A stretch of DNA of 64,000 bases from Oscarella lobularis (taxonomy: Eukaryota > Porifera > Homoscleromorpha > Homosclerophorida > Oscarellidae), in contig NC_089191.1 of assembly GCF_947507565.1 (NCBI RefSeq), positions 2,212,240-2,276,239 on the forward strand, read 5' to 3'. The translations under genes were made by a program, and so were the position numbers. Below are positions 1 to 10,910 of this stretch, one piece after another (position 1 is the first letter of the stretch; every line of letters begins with the position of its first letter). Under the pieces are notes generated by a model. That model saw nothing but the letters and a program-made list of their open reading frames with translations, had not been told where the DNA came from and did not search any database.

Positions 1-3000
1 TCAGGCCCTTAGAATCAAAGTTTAGGCCCTCAACTTTATCTTCAGGCTCTTAGAATCAAAGTTTAGGCCATCAACTTTGTCTTCAGGTCCTTAGAATCAA
101 AGTCTAAGCCCTCAACTTTATCTTCAGGTCCCTAGAATCAAAGTTTAGGCCCTCAACTTTATCTTCAGGTCCTTAGAATCAAACTCTAGGCCCTCAACTT
201 TATCTTCAGGTTCTTAGAATCAGAGTTTTCGCTCGGAACTTTAACTTCAGACGCTTAGAATCAAAGTTTGGGCCTTCAAATTTATCTTCAGGGTCTTAGA
301 ATTAGAGTTTAGGCCCTCAACTTTATCTTCAGGGCCTTAGAATAAAAGTTTAGTCTCTCAACTTTATCTTCAGGTCCTTAGAATAAAAGTGTAGGCCCTG
401 AACTTTATCTTCAGGTCCTTAGAATCAAAGTTTAGTCTCTCAACTTTATCTTCAGGTCCTTAGAATCAAAGTTTAGGCCCTCAACTTTATCTTCAGGTCC
501 TTAGAATCAGAGTTTTGGCCATGACCTTTATCTTCAGGCCGTTAGAATCAAGGTTTGAGCCTTCAACTTTATCTTCAGGGTCTTAGAATTAGAGTTTAGG
601 CCCTCAACTTTATCTTCAGGGCCTTAGAATAAAAGTTTAGGCCATCAACTTTATCTTCAGGTCCTTAGAATCAAAGTTTTGCCTCTGAACTTTAACTTCA
701 GACCCTTAGAATCAAAGTTCGGGCCTTCAAATTTCCCTTCAGGGCCTTAGAATCAAAGTTTAGGCCCTCAACTTTATCTTCAGGTCCTTAGAATCAAAGT
801 TTAGGCGCTCAACTTTATCTTCAGGCTCTTAGAATCAAAGTTTAGGCCCTCAACTCTATCTTCAGGTCCTTAGAATCAGAGTTTTGGCCATGACCTTTAT
901 CTTCAGGCCCTTAGAATCAATGTTTAGGCCCTCAACTTTATCTTCAGGCTCTTAGAATCAAAGTTTAGGCCATCAACTTTATCTTCAGGTCCATAGAATC
1001 AAAGTCTAAGCCCTCAACTTTATCTTCAGGTCCCTAGAATCAAAGTTTAGGCCCTCAACTTTATCTTCAGGTCCTTAGAATCAAAGTTTAGTCTCTCAAC
1101 TTTATCTTCAGGTCCTTAGAATCAAAATTTACGCGTTCAACTTTATCTTCAGGGCCTTAGAATCAGAGTTTAGGCCCTCAGCTTTATGTTCAGGACCTTA
1201 GAATCAAAATTTAGGCCCTCAACTTTATCTTCAGGTCCTTAGAATCAGAGTTTTGGCTATGACCTTTATCTTCAGGCCCTTAGAATCAAAGTTTAAGCCC
1301 TCAACTTTATCTTCAGGCTCTTAGAATCAAAGTTTAGGCCATCAACTTTATCTTCAGGTCCTTTGAATCAAAGTCTAAGCCCTCAACTTTATCTTCAGGT
1401 CCCTAGAATCAAAGTTTAGTCTCTCAACTTTATCTTCAGGTCCTTAGAATCGGAGTTTAGGCCCTCAACTTTATCTTTAGGCCCTTAGAATCAAAGTTTA
1501 CGCGTTCAACTTTATCTTCAGGGCCTTAGAATCAGAGTTTAGGCCCTCAACTTTATCTTCAGGGCCTTAGAATCAGAGTTTAGGTCCTCAACTTTATCTT
1601 CAGTTCCTTAGAATCAAAGTTTAGTCTCTCAACTTTATCTTCAGGTCCTTAGAATCAAAGTTTAGGTCCTCAACTTTATCTTCAGGTCCTTAGAATCAGA
1701 GTTTTGGCCATGACCCTTATCTTCAGGCCCTTAGAATCAATCTTTGGGCCTTCAACTTTATCTTCAGGGTCTTAGAATTAGAGTTTAGGCCCTCATCTTT
1801 ATCTTCAGGGCCTTAGAATAAAAGTTTAGGCCATCAACTTTATCTTCAGGTCATTAGAATCAAAGTCTAGGCCCTCAAATTTCTCTTCAGGGCCTTAGAA
1901 TCAAAGTTTTGGCCTTCAACTTTATCTTCAGGTCATTAGAATCAAAGTCTAGGCCCTCATCTTTATCTTCAGGCCCTTAGAATAAAAGTTTAGGCCCTCA
2001 ACTTTATCTTCAGGCTCTTAGAATCAAAGTTTAGGCCATCGTCTTTATCTTCAGGTCCTTAGAATCAAAGTCTAGGCCCTCAACTTTATCTTCAGGTCCT
2101 TAGAATCAGAGATTTGGCCATGACCCTTATCTTCAGGCCCTTAGAATCAATCTTTGGGCCTTCAACTTTATCTTCAGTGTGTTAGAATTAGAGTTTAGGC
2201 CCTCAACTTTATCTTCAGGGCCTTAGAATAAAAGTTTAGGCCATCAACTTTATCTTCAGGTCCTTAGAATCAAACTCTAGGCCCTCAACTTTATCTTCAT
2301 GTCCTTAGAATCAGAGTTTTGGCTCGGAACTTTAACTTCAGACGCTTAGAATCAAAGTTTGGGCCTTCAAATTTATCTTCAGGGTCTTAGAATTAGAGTT
2401 TAGGCCCTCAACTTTATCTTCAGGGCCTTAGAATAAAAGTTTAGTCTCTCAACTTTATCTTCAGGTCCTTAGAATAAAAGTTTAGGCCCTCAACTTTATC
2501 TTCAGGTCCTTAGAATCAAAGTTTAGGCCCTCAACTTTATCTTCAGGCTCTTAGAATCAAAGTTTAGGCCCTCAACTTTATCTTCAGGTCCTTAGAATCA
2601 GAGTTTAGGCCCTCAAGTTTATCTTCAGGGCCTTAGGATCAGAGTTTAGGCCCTCAACTTTATCTTCAGGTCCTTAGAATCAAAGTTTAGTCTCTCAACT
2701 TTATCTTCAGGTCCTTAGAATCAAAGTTTAGGCCCTCAACTTTATCTTCAGGTCCTTAGAATCAGAGTTTTGGCCATGACCTTTATCTTCAGGCCCTTAG
2801 AATCAAGGTTTGAGCCTTCAACTTTATCTTCAGGGTCTTAGAATTAGGGTTTAGGCCCTCAACTTTATCTTCAGGGCCTTAGAATAAAAGTTTAGGCCAT
2901 CAACTTTATCTTCAGGTCCTTAGAATCAAAGTTTTGCCTCTGAACTTTAACTTCAGACCCTTAGAATCAAAGTTCGGGCCTTCAAATTTCTCTTCAGGGC

Positions 3001-6000
3001 CTTAGAATCAAAGTTTAGGCCCTCAACTTTATCTTCAGGTCCTTAGAATCAAAGTTTAGGCGCTCAACTTTATCTTCAGGCTCTTAGAATCAAAGTTTAG
3101 GCCCTCAACTCTATCTTCAGGTCCTTAGAATCAGAGTTTTGGCCATGACCTTTATCTTCAGGCCCTTAGAATCAAAGTTTAGGCCCTCAACTTTATCTTC
3201 AGGCTCTTAGAATCAAAGTTTAGGCCATCAACTTTATCTTCAGGTCCATAGAATCAAAGTCTAAGCCCTCAACTTTATCTTCAGGTCCCTAGAATCAAAG
3301 TTTAGGCCCTCAACTTTATCTTCAGGTCCTTATAATCAAAGTTTAGTCTCTCAACTTTATCTTCAGGTCCTTAGAATCAAAGTTTACGCGTTCAACTTTA
3401 TCTTCAGGGCCTTAGAATCAGAGTTTAAGCCCTCAACTTTATGTTCAGGACCTTAGAATCAAAATTTAGGCCCTCAACTTTATCTTCAGGTCCTTAGAAT
3501 CAGAGTTTTGGCTATGACCTTTATCTTCAGGTCCTTAGAATAAAAATTTAGGCCCTCAACTTCATCTTCAGGTCCCTAGAATCAAAGTTTAGGCCCTCAA
3601 CTTTATCTTCATGTCCTTAGAATCAAAATTTAGGCCCTCAACTTCATCTTCAGGTCCCTAGAATCAAAGTTTAGTCTCTCAACTTTATCTTCAGGTCCTT
3701 AGAATCGGAGTTTAGGCCCTCAACTTTATCTTCAGGCCCTTAGAATCAAAGTTTACGCGTTCAACTTTATCTTCAGGGCCTTAGAATCAGAGTTTAGGCC
3801 CTCAACTTTATCTTCAGGGCCTTAGAATCAGACTTTAGGTCCTCAACTTTATCTTCAGGTCCCTAGAATCAAAGTTTAGGCCCTCAACTTTATCTTCAGG
3901 TCCTTAGAATCAGAGTTTTGGCCATGACCTTTATCTTCAGGCCCTTAGAATCAATGTTTGGGCCTTCAACTTTATCTTCAGGGTCTTAGAATTAGAGTTT
4001 AGGCCCTCAACTTTATCTTCAGGGCCTTAGAATAAAAGTTTAGGCCCTCAACTTTATCTTCAGGCCCTTAGAATCAAAGTTTACGCGTTCAACTTTATCT
4101 TCAGCGCCTTAGAATCAGAGTTTAAGCCCTCAACTTTATCTTCAGGGCCTTAGAATCAGAGTTTAGGTCCTCAACTTTATCTTCAGGTCCTTAGAATCAA
4201 AGTTTAGTCTCTCAACTTTATCTTCAGGTCCTTAGAATCAAAGTTTAGGCCCTCAACTTTATCTTCAGGTCCTTAGAATCAGAGTTTTGGCCATGACCCT
4301 TATCTTCAGGCCCTTACAATCAATCTTTGGGCCTTCAACTTTATCTTCAGGGCCTTAGAATAAATGTTTAGGCCATCAACTTTATCTTCAGGTCATTAGA
4401 ATCAAAGTCTAGGCCCTCAAATTTCTCTTCAGGGCCTTAGAATCAAAGTTATGGCCTTCAACTTTATCTTCAGGTCATTAGAATCAAAGTCTAGGCCCTC
4501 AAGTTTATCTTCAGGGCCTTAGAATCAGAGTTTAGGCCCTCAACTTTATCTTCAGGCCCTTAGAATCAAAGTCTAGGCCCTCATCTTTATCTTCAGGCCC
4601 TTAGAATAAAAGTTTAGGCCCTCAACTTTATCTTCAGGCTCTTAGAATCAAAGTTTAGGCCATCGACTTTATCTTCAGGTGCTTAGAATCAGAGATTTGG
4701 CCCTGAACTTTAACTTCAGACCCTTAGAATCAAAGTTTGGGCCTTCAAATTTCTCTTCAGGGCCTTAGAATCAAAGTTTAGGCCTTCAACTTTATCTTCA
4801 GGGCCTTACAATCAGAGTTTAGGCCCTCAACTTCATCTTCAGGTCCCTAGAATCAAAGTTTAGGCCCTCAACTTTATCTTCAGTGCCTTAGTATCAGAGT
4901 TTAGGCCCTCAACTTTATCTTCAGGTCCTTAGAATCAAAGTTTAGTCTCTCAACTTTATCTTCAAGTCCTTAGAATCGGAGTTTAGGCCCTCAACTTTAT
5001 CTTCAGGCCCTTAGAATCAAAGTTTAGGCGTTCAACTTTATCTTCAGGGCCTTAGAGTCAAAGTTTAGGCCCTCAACTTTATCTTCAGGTCCTTAGAATC
5101 AAAGTTTAGTCTCTCAACTTTTTCTTCAGGTCCTGAGAATCAGAGTTTTGGCCCTGAACTTTAACTTCAGACCCTTAGAATCAAAGTTTGGGCCTTCAAA
5201 TTTCTCTTGAGGGCCTTAGAATCAAAGTTTAGGCCCTCAACTTTATCCTCAGGTCCTTAGAATCAAAGTTTAGTCTCTCAACTTTATCTTCAGGTCCTTA
5301 GAATCGAAGTTTAGGCCCTCAACTTTATCTTCAGGTCCTTAGAATCAGAGTTTTGGCCATGACCTTTATCTTCAGGCCCTTAGAATCAATGTTTGGGCCT
5401 TCAACTTTATCTTCAGGGTCTTAGAATTAGAGTTTAGGCCCTCAACTTTATCTTCAGGGCCTTAGAATAAAAGTTTAGGCCATCAACTTTATCTTCAGGT
5501 CATTAGAATCAAAGTCTAGGTCCTCAACTTTATCTTCAGGCTCTTAGAATCAAAGTTTAGGCCCTCAACTTTATCCTCAGGTCCTTAGAATCAATGTTTG
5601 GGCCTTCAACTTTATCTTCAGGGTCTTAGAATTAGAGTTTAGGCCCTCAACTTTATCTTTAGCTCCTTAGAATCAAAGTTTAGACCCTCAACTTTATCTT
5701 CAGGTCCTTAGAATGAAAGTTTAGTCTCTCAACTTTATCTTCAGGTCCTTAGAATCGGAGTTTAGGCCCTCAACTTTATCTTCAAGTCCTTAGAATCAAA
5801 GTTTAGGACCTCAACTTTATCTTCAGGCCCTTAGAATCAAAGTTTAGGCGTTCAACTTTATCTTCAGGTCCTTAGAATCGAAGTTTAGGCCCTCAACTTT
5901 ATCTTCAGGTCCTTAGAATCAGAGTTTTGGCCATGACCTTTATCTTCAGGCCCTTAGAATCAATGTTTGGGCCTTCAACTTTATCTTCAGGGTCTTAGAA

Positions 6001-6650
6001 TTAGAGTTTAGGCCCTCAACTTTATCTTCAGGGCCTTAGAATAAAAGTTTAGGCCATCAACTTTATCTTCAGGTCATTAGAATCAAAGTCTAGGTCCTCA
6101 ACTTTATCTTCAGGCTCTTAGAATCAAAGTTTAGGCCCTCAACTTTATCCTCAGGTCCTTAGAATCAATGTTTGGGCCTTCAACTTTATCTTCAGGGTCT
6201 TAGAATTAGAGTTTAGGCCCTCAACTTTATCTTTAGCTCCTTAGAATCAAAGTTTAGACCCTCAACTTTATCTTCAGGTCCTTAGAATGAAAGTTTAGTC
6301 TCTCAACTTTATCTTCAGGTCCTTAGAATCGGAGTTTAGGCCCTCAACTTTATCTTCAAGTCCTTAGAATCAAAGTTTAGGACCTCAACTTTATCTTCAG
6401 GCCCTTAGAATCAAAGTTTAGGCGTTCAACTTTTTCTTCAGGCTCTTAGAATCAAAGTTTAGGCCCTCAACTTTATCCTCATGTCCTTAGAATCAATGTT
6501 TGGGCCTTCAACTTTATCTTCAGGGTCTTAGAATTAGAGTTTAGGCCCTCAACTTTATCTTTAGCTCCTTAGAATCAAAGTTTAGACCCTCAACTTTATC
6601 TTCAGGTCCTTAGAATGAAAGTTTAGGCTCTCAACTTTATCTTCAGGGCC
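1..6650. repeat. 41-bp satellite array (family A, block 1)
   Basis: Tandem array of about 160 monomers of 41 bp; each has a TTAGAATCAAAG core followed by GGCCCTCAACTTTATC. Monomers differ at recurrent sites (TTTAGTCTC, TTTTGGCCATGACC, TTTACGCG variants). The variants recur in the same order, which shows higher-order structure. Positions 5301 and 5875 begin the same run of variants 574 bp apart (14 monomers). The rare AAACTCTAGG variant at 180 and 2271 is offset by 2091 bp (51 monomers), and GCCTCTGAAC at 681 and 2936 by 2255 bp (55 monomers). The array starts before the window. No gene is seen in it. Confidence 0.97.
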
Positions 6651-7474
6651 TTAGCTAGCCCGTGTAAGTTCGCTGTAATTTATTACAGGAGAGACCCGTT
6701 GGCTAACCCCGTGTAATTTCGCTGTAATTTATTATTAGGAGAGACCCGTTGGCTAGCCCCCTGTAATTTGGCTGTAACTTTTTACAGGAGAGACCCGTTG
6801 GCTAGCCCCTTGTAAGTTGGCTGTGATTTATTCCAGGAGAGACCCATTGGCTAGCCCTTATAAATTCGCTGTAATTTATTACAGGAGATACCCGTTAGCT
6901 AGCCTCTGTAATTTCGCTGTAATTTATTACAGGAGAGACCCGTTGGCTAACCTCCTGTAATTTTGCTGTAATTTATTACAGGAGAGACCCGTTTGCTAAC
7001 CCCCTGTAATTTCGCTGTAATTTATTACAGGAGAGACCCGTTTGCTAACCCCAAGTAATTTCGCTGTAATTTATTACAGGAGAGACCCGTTGGCTAACCC
7101 CCTGTAAATTCGTTGTAATTTATTACATGAGAGACCCGTTGGCTAGCCCCTGTAAGTTCGCTGTAATTTATTACAGGAGAGACCCTTTTGCTAGCCCCTG
7201 TAATTTCGCTGTTATTTCTTACAGGAGAGACCCGTTGGCTAGCCCCTGTAATTTCGCTGTAATTTATTACAGGAGAGACTTGTTTGCTAACCCCCTGTAA
7301 TTTCGCTGTAATTTTTTACAGGAGAGACGGTTTGGCTAACCTCCTGTAATTTTGCTGTAATTTATTACAGGAGAGACCCTTTGGCTAACCCTTCTAGTTT
7401 CGCTCTAATTTATTACAGGAGAGACCCTTTGGCTACCCCTGTAATTTCGCTGTAATTTATTACAGGAGAAACCC
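6651..7474. repeat. 49-bp satellite array (family B, block 1)
   Basis: About 17 tandem copies of a 48-49 bp monomer with cores GTAATTTCGCTGTAATTTAT and GGAGAGACCCGTTGGCTA. Length varies by one C in the CCCC tract. Each unit carries the arms TTACAGG and CCTGTAA about 20 bp apart, so a hairpin is possible in single strands. The array begins abruptly inside an A monomer (CCTTAG to CTAGCC) and ends at GTTGGGCCCTCAAC, where A resumes. The same two junctions recur at 9471 and 10589. Confidence 0.96.
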
Positions 7475-9470
7475 GTTGGGCCCTCAACTTTATCTTCAAT
7501 GCCTTAGAATCGAAGTTTCCGCCCTCAACTTTATCTTCAGGGCCTTAGAAACAGAGTTGAGGCCCTCAACTTTATCTTGAGCTCCTTAGAATCAAAGTTT
7601 AAGCCCGTAATTTTAACTTTAGGACCTTAGAATCAAAGTTTAGGCCCTCATCTTTATCTTCAGAACCTTAAAATCGAAGTTTATGCCCTCAACTTTATCT
7701 TCAAGGCCTTAGAATCAAAGTTTAGGCCCTCATCTTTATCTTCAGGGCCTTAGAATCAATTTTTACGCCCTCAACTTATCTTCAGGTCCTTGGAATCAAA
7801 GTTTAGGCCCTCAACTTTATCTTCTCGTCCTTAGAATCAAAGTTGAGGCCCTCAACTTTATCTTGAGCTCCTTAGAATCAAAGTTTAAGCCCGTAATTTT
7901 AACTTTAGGACCTTAGAATCAAAGTTTAGGCCCTCATCTTTATCTTCAGAACCTTAAAATCGAAGTTTATGCCCTCAACTTTATCTTCAAGGCCTTAGAA
8001 TCAAAGTTTAGGCCATCAACTTTATCTTCACGTCCTTAGAATCAGAGTTTTGGCCTTGAACTTTAACTTCAGACCTTTAGAATCAAAGTTTTGGCCTTCA
8101 AATTTCTCTTCAAGGCCTTAGAATCAAAGTTTAGGCCTTCAACTTTATCTTCAGGGCCTTAGAATCAAAGTCTAGGCCCTCAAGTTTATCTTCAGGGCCT
8201 TAGAATCAGAGTTTAGGCCCTCAACTTTATCTTCAGGTCCTCAGAATCAAAATTTAGGCCCTCAACTTTATCTTCAGGTCCTTAGAATCAGAGTTTTGGC
8301 CCTGAACTTTAACTTCAGACCCTTAGAATCAAAGTTTTGGCCTTCAAATTTCTCTTCAGGGCCTTAGAATCAAAGTTTAGGCCTTCAACTTTATCTTCAG
8401 GTCCTTAGAATCAAAGTCTAGGCCCTCAACTTTATCTTCAGGGCCTTAGAATCAGAGTTTAAGCCCTCAACTTTATCTTCAGGTCCTTAGAATCAAAAAT
8501 TAGGCCCTCAACTTCATCTTCAGGTCCCTAGAATCAAAGTTTAGGCCCTCAACTTTATCTTCAGGTCCTTAGAATCAAAGTTTAGGCCCTCAACTTTATC
8601 TTCAGGCCCTTAGAATCAAAGTTTAGGCGTTCAACTTTATCTTCAGGGCTTTAGAATCAAAGTTTAGGCGTTCAACTTTATCTTCAGGCCCTTAGAATCA
8701 AAGTTTAGGCGATCAACTTTATCTTCAAGTCCTTAGAATCAAAGTTTAGGCCCTCAACTTTATCTTCAGGCTCTTAGAATCAAAGTTTAGGCCCTCAACT
8801 TTATCTTCAGGTCCTTAGAATCAGAATTTTGGTCATGACCTTTATCTTCAGGCCCTTAGAATCAATGTTTGGGCCTTCAACTTTATCTTCAGGGCCTTAG
8901 AATCAGAGTTTAGGCCCTCAACTTTATCTTCAGGCCCTTAGAATAAAAGTTTAGGCCATTAACTTTATCTTAAGGCTCTTAGAATCAAAGTTTAGGCGAT
9001 CAACTTTATCTTAAGGTCCTTAGAATCAAAGTTTAGGGCATCAACTTTATCTTAAGGTCCTTAGAATCAAAGTTTCGGCCCTCAACGTTATCTTCGGGTC
9101 CTTAGAATCAAAGTTTAGTCTCTCAACTTTATCTTCATCTCCTTAGAATCAGAGTTTAGGCCCTCAACTTTATCTTCAGGTTCTTAGAATCAGAGTTTTG
9201 GCCCTGAACTTTAACTTCAGACCCTTAGAATCAAAGTTAGGGCCTTCAAATTTCTCTTCAGCACCTTAGAATCAAAGTTTAGACCCTCAACTTTATCTTC
9301 AAGTCCTTAGAATCAAAGTTTAGTTTCTGAATTTTATCTTCAGGTCCTTAGAATCGGAGTTTAGGCGTTCAATTTTATCTTCAAGTCCTTAGAATCAAAG
9401 TTTAGGACCTCAACTTTATCTTCAGGCCCTTAGAATCAAATTTTAGGCGTTCAACTTTATCTTCAGGGCC
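7475..9470. repeat. 41-bp satellite array (family A, block 2)
   Basis: Family A resumes directly after the 49-bp array with about 48 monomers. The first few hundred bases use monomers not seen in block 1 (GCCCGTAATTTTAACTTTAG, TTGAGCTCC). A short run of these is itself repeated about 290 bp apart (around 7555 and 7845). The rest resembles block 1. No gene is seen. Confidence 0.96.
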
Positions 9471-10588
9471 TTAGCTAGCCCGTGTAAGTTCGCTGTAATT
9501 TATTACAGGAGAGATCCTTTGGCTAACCCCGTGTAATTTCGCTGTAATTTATTATTAGGATAGACCCGTTGTCTAGCCCCTGTAATTTCGCTGTAATTTA
9601 TTCCAGGAGAGACCCGTTGGCTAGCCCCCTGTAATTTGGCTGTAACTTTTTACAGGAGAGACCCGTTGGCTAGCCCCTTGTAAGTTGGCTGTAATTTATT
9701 CCAGGAGAGACCCATTGGCTAGCCCCTATAAATTCGCTGTAATTTATTACAGGAGAGACCCGTTGGCTAACCCCCTGTAATTTCTCTGTAGTTTATTACA
9801 GGAGACACCCGTTGGCTAGCCCCCTGTAAATTCGCTGTAATTTATTACAGGAGATACCCGTTTGCTAACCCCAAGTAATTTCGCTGTAATTTATTACAGG
9901 AGAGACCCGTTGGCTAACCCCCTGTAATTTCGCTGTAATTTATTACAGAAGAGACCCGTTGGCTAGCCCCTGTAAATTCGCTGTAATTTATTACAGGAGA
10001 GACCCGTTGGCTAGCCCCCTGTAACTTCGCTGTAATTTATTGCAGGAGAGACCCGTTGGCTAGCCCCTGTAAGTTCGCTGTAATTTATTACAGGAGAGAC
10101 CCTTTTGCTAGCCCCTGTAATTTCGCTGTAATTTATTACAGGAAAGACCCGTTGGCTATCCCCCTGTAATTTTGCTGTAATTTATTACAGGAGAGACTTG
10201 TTTGCTAACCCCCTGTAATTTCGCTGTAATTTATTACAGGAGAGACTTTTTTGCTAACCCCCTGTAATTTTGCTGTAATTTATTACAGGAGAGACCCTTT
10301 GGCTAGCCCCTGTAATTTCGCTGTAATTTATTACAGGAGAGACCCGTTTGCTAACCCCCTGTAATCTCGCTGCAATTTATTACAGGAGAGACCCGTTTGC
10401 TAACACCCTGTAATTTCGCTGTAGTTTATTACAGGAGAGACCCGTTTGCTAACCCCCTGTAATTTCGCTGTAGTTTATTACAGGACAGACCCTTTGGCTA
10501 GCCCCTGTAATTTCGCTTTAATTTATTACAGGAGAGACCCTTTGGCTAGCCCCGGTAGTTTCGCTCTAATTTATTACAGGAGAGACCC
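9471..10588. repeat. 49-bp satellite array (family B, block 2)
   Basis: About 23 copies of the 49-bp monomer. The entry junction (CTTCAGGGCCTTAGCTAGCC, then CGTGTAAG) and the exit junction (CCGTTGGGCCCTCAAC) match block 1 at 6651 and 7475. Block 2 is about 300 bp longer. A short open frame at 10446-10634 is only the monomer read in one frame. Confidence 0.96.
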
Positions 10589-10862
10589 GTTGGGCCCTCA
10601 ACTTTATCTTCAGGGCCTTAGAATCAATTTCTAGGCCCTGAAGTTTATCTTCAGGGCCTTAGAATCAGAGTTTAGGCCCTCAACTTTATCTTCAGGCCCT
10701 TAGAATCAAAGTTTAGGCCATCAACTTTATCTTCAGGCCCTTAGAATCAAAGTCTAGGCCCTCAAATTTATCTTCAGGCCCTTAGAATAAAACTTTAGGC
10801 CCTCAACTTTATCTTCAGGCCCTTAGAATCAAAGTTTAGGCCATCAACTTTATCTTCAGGTC
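10589..10862. repeat. 41-bp satellite array (family A, block 3)
   Basis: About 6-7 copies of the 41-bp family A monomer between the 49-bp array and the start of the C satellite. It ends in CTTCAGGTCCTTTG, where a GTAG/GTTG-rich linker begins. Confidence 0.93.
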
Positions 10863-10910
10863 CTTTGTAGCCGTTGTGGTAGTTCTTGTAGTTGTAGCCG
10901 TTGTAGTTTC
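10863..10910 (-). other. Short non-satellite linker with coding-like minus-strand frame
   Basis: About 50 bp lies between satellites A and C. On the minus strand, in frame with the GVYIPA reading of the C satellite, it reads NYNGYNYKNYHNGYKG. Almost every codon ends in C (AAC, TAC, GGC), unlike random AT-rich DNA. It could be the tail of a decayed Gly/Tyr/Asn-rich structural protein, or just an imperfect GTTGTAG microsatellite. No stop occurs until the frame runs on into the A satellite. Function unknown. Confidence 0.35.

Noticed and set aside
6651..10588. CRISPR array
   Set aside because: Units are contiguous 49-bp tandem repeats without unique spacers, in an animal-type genome.
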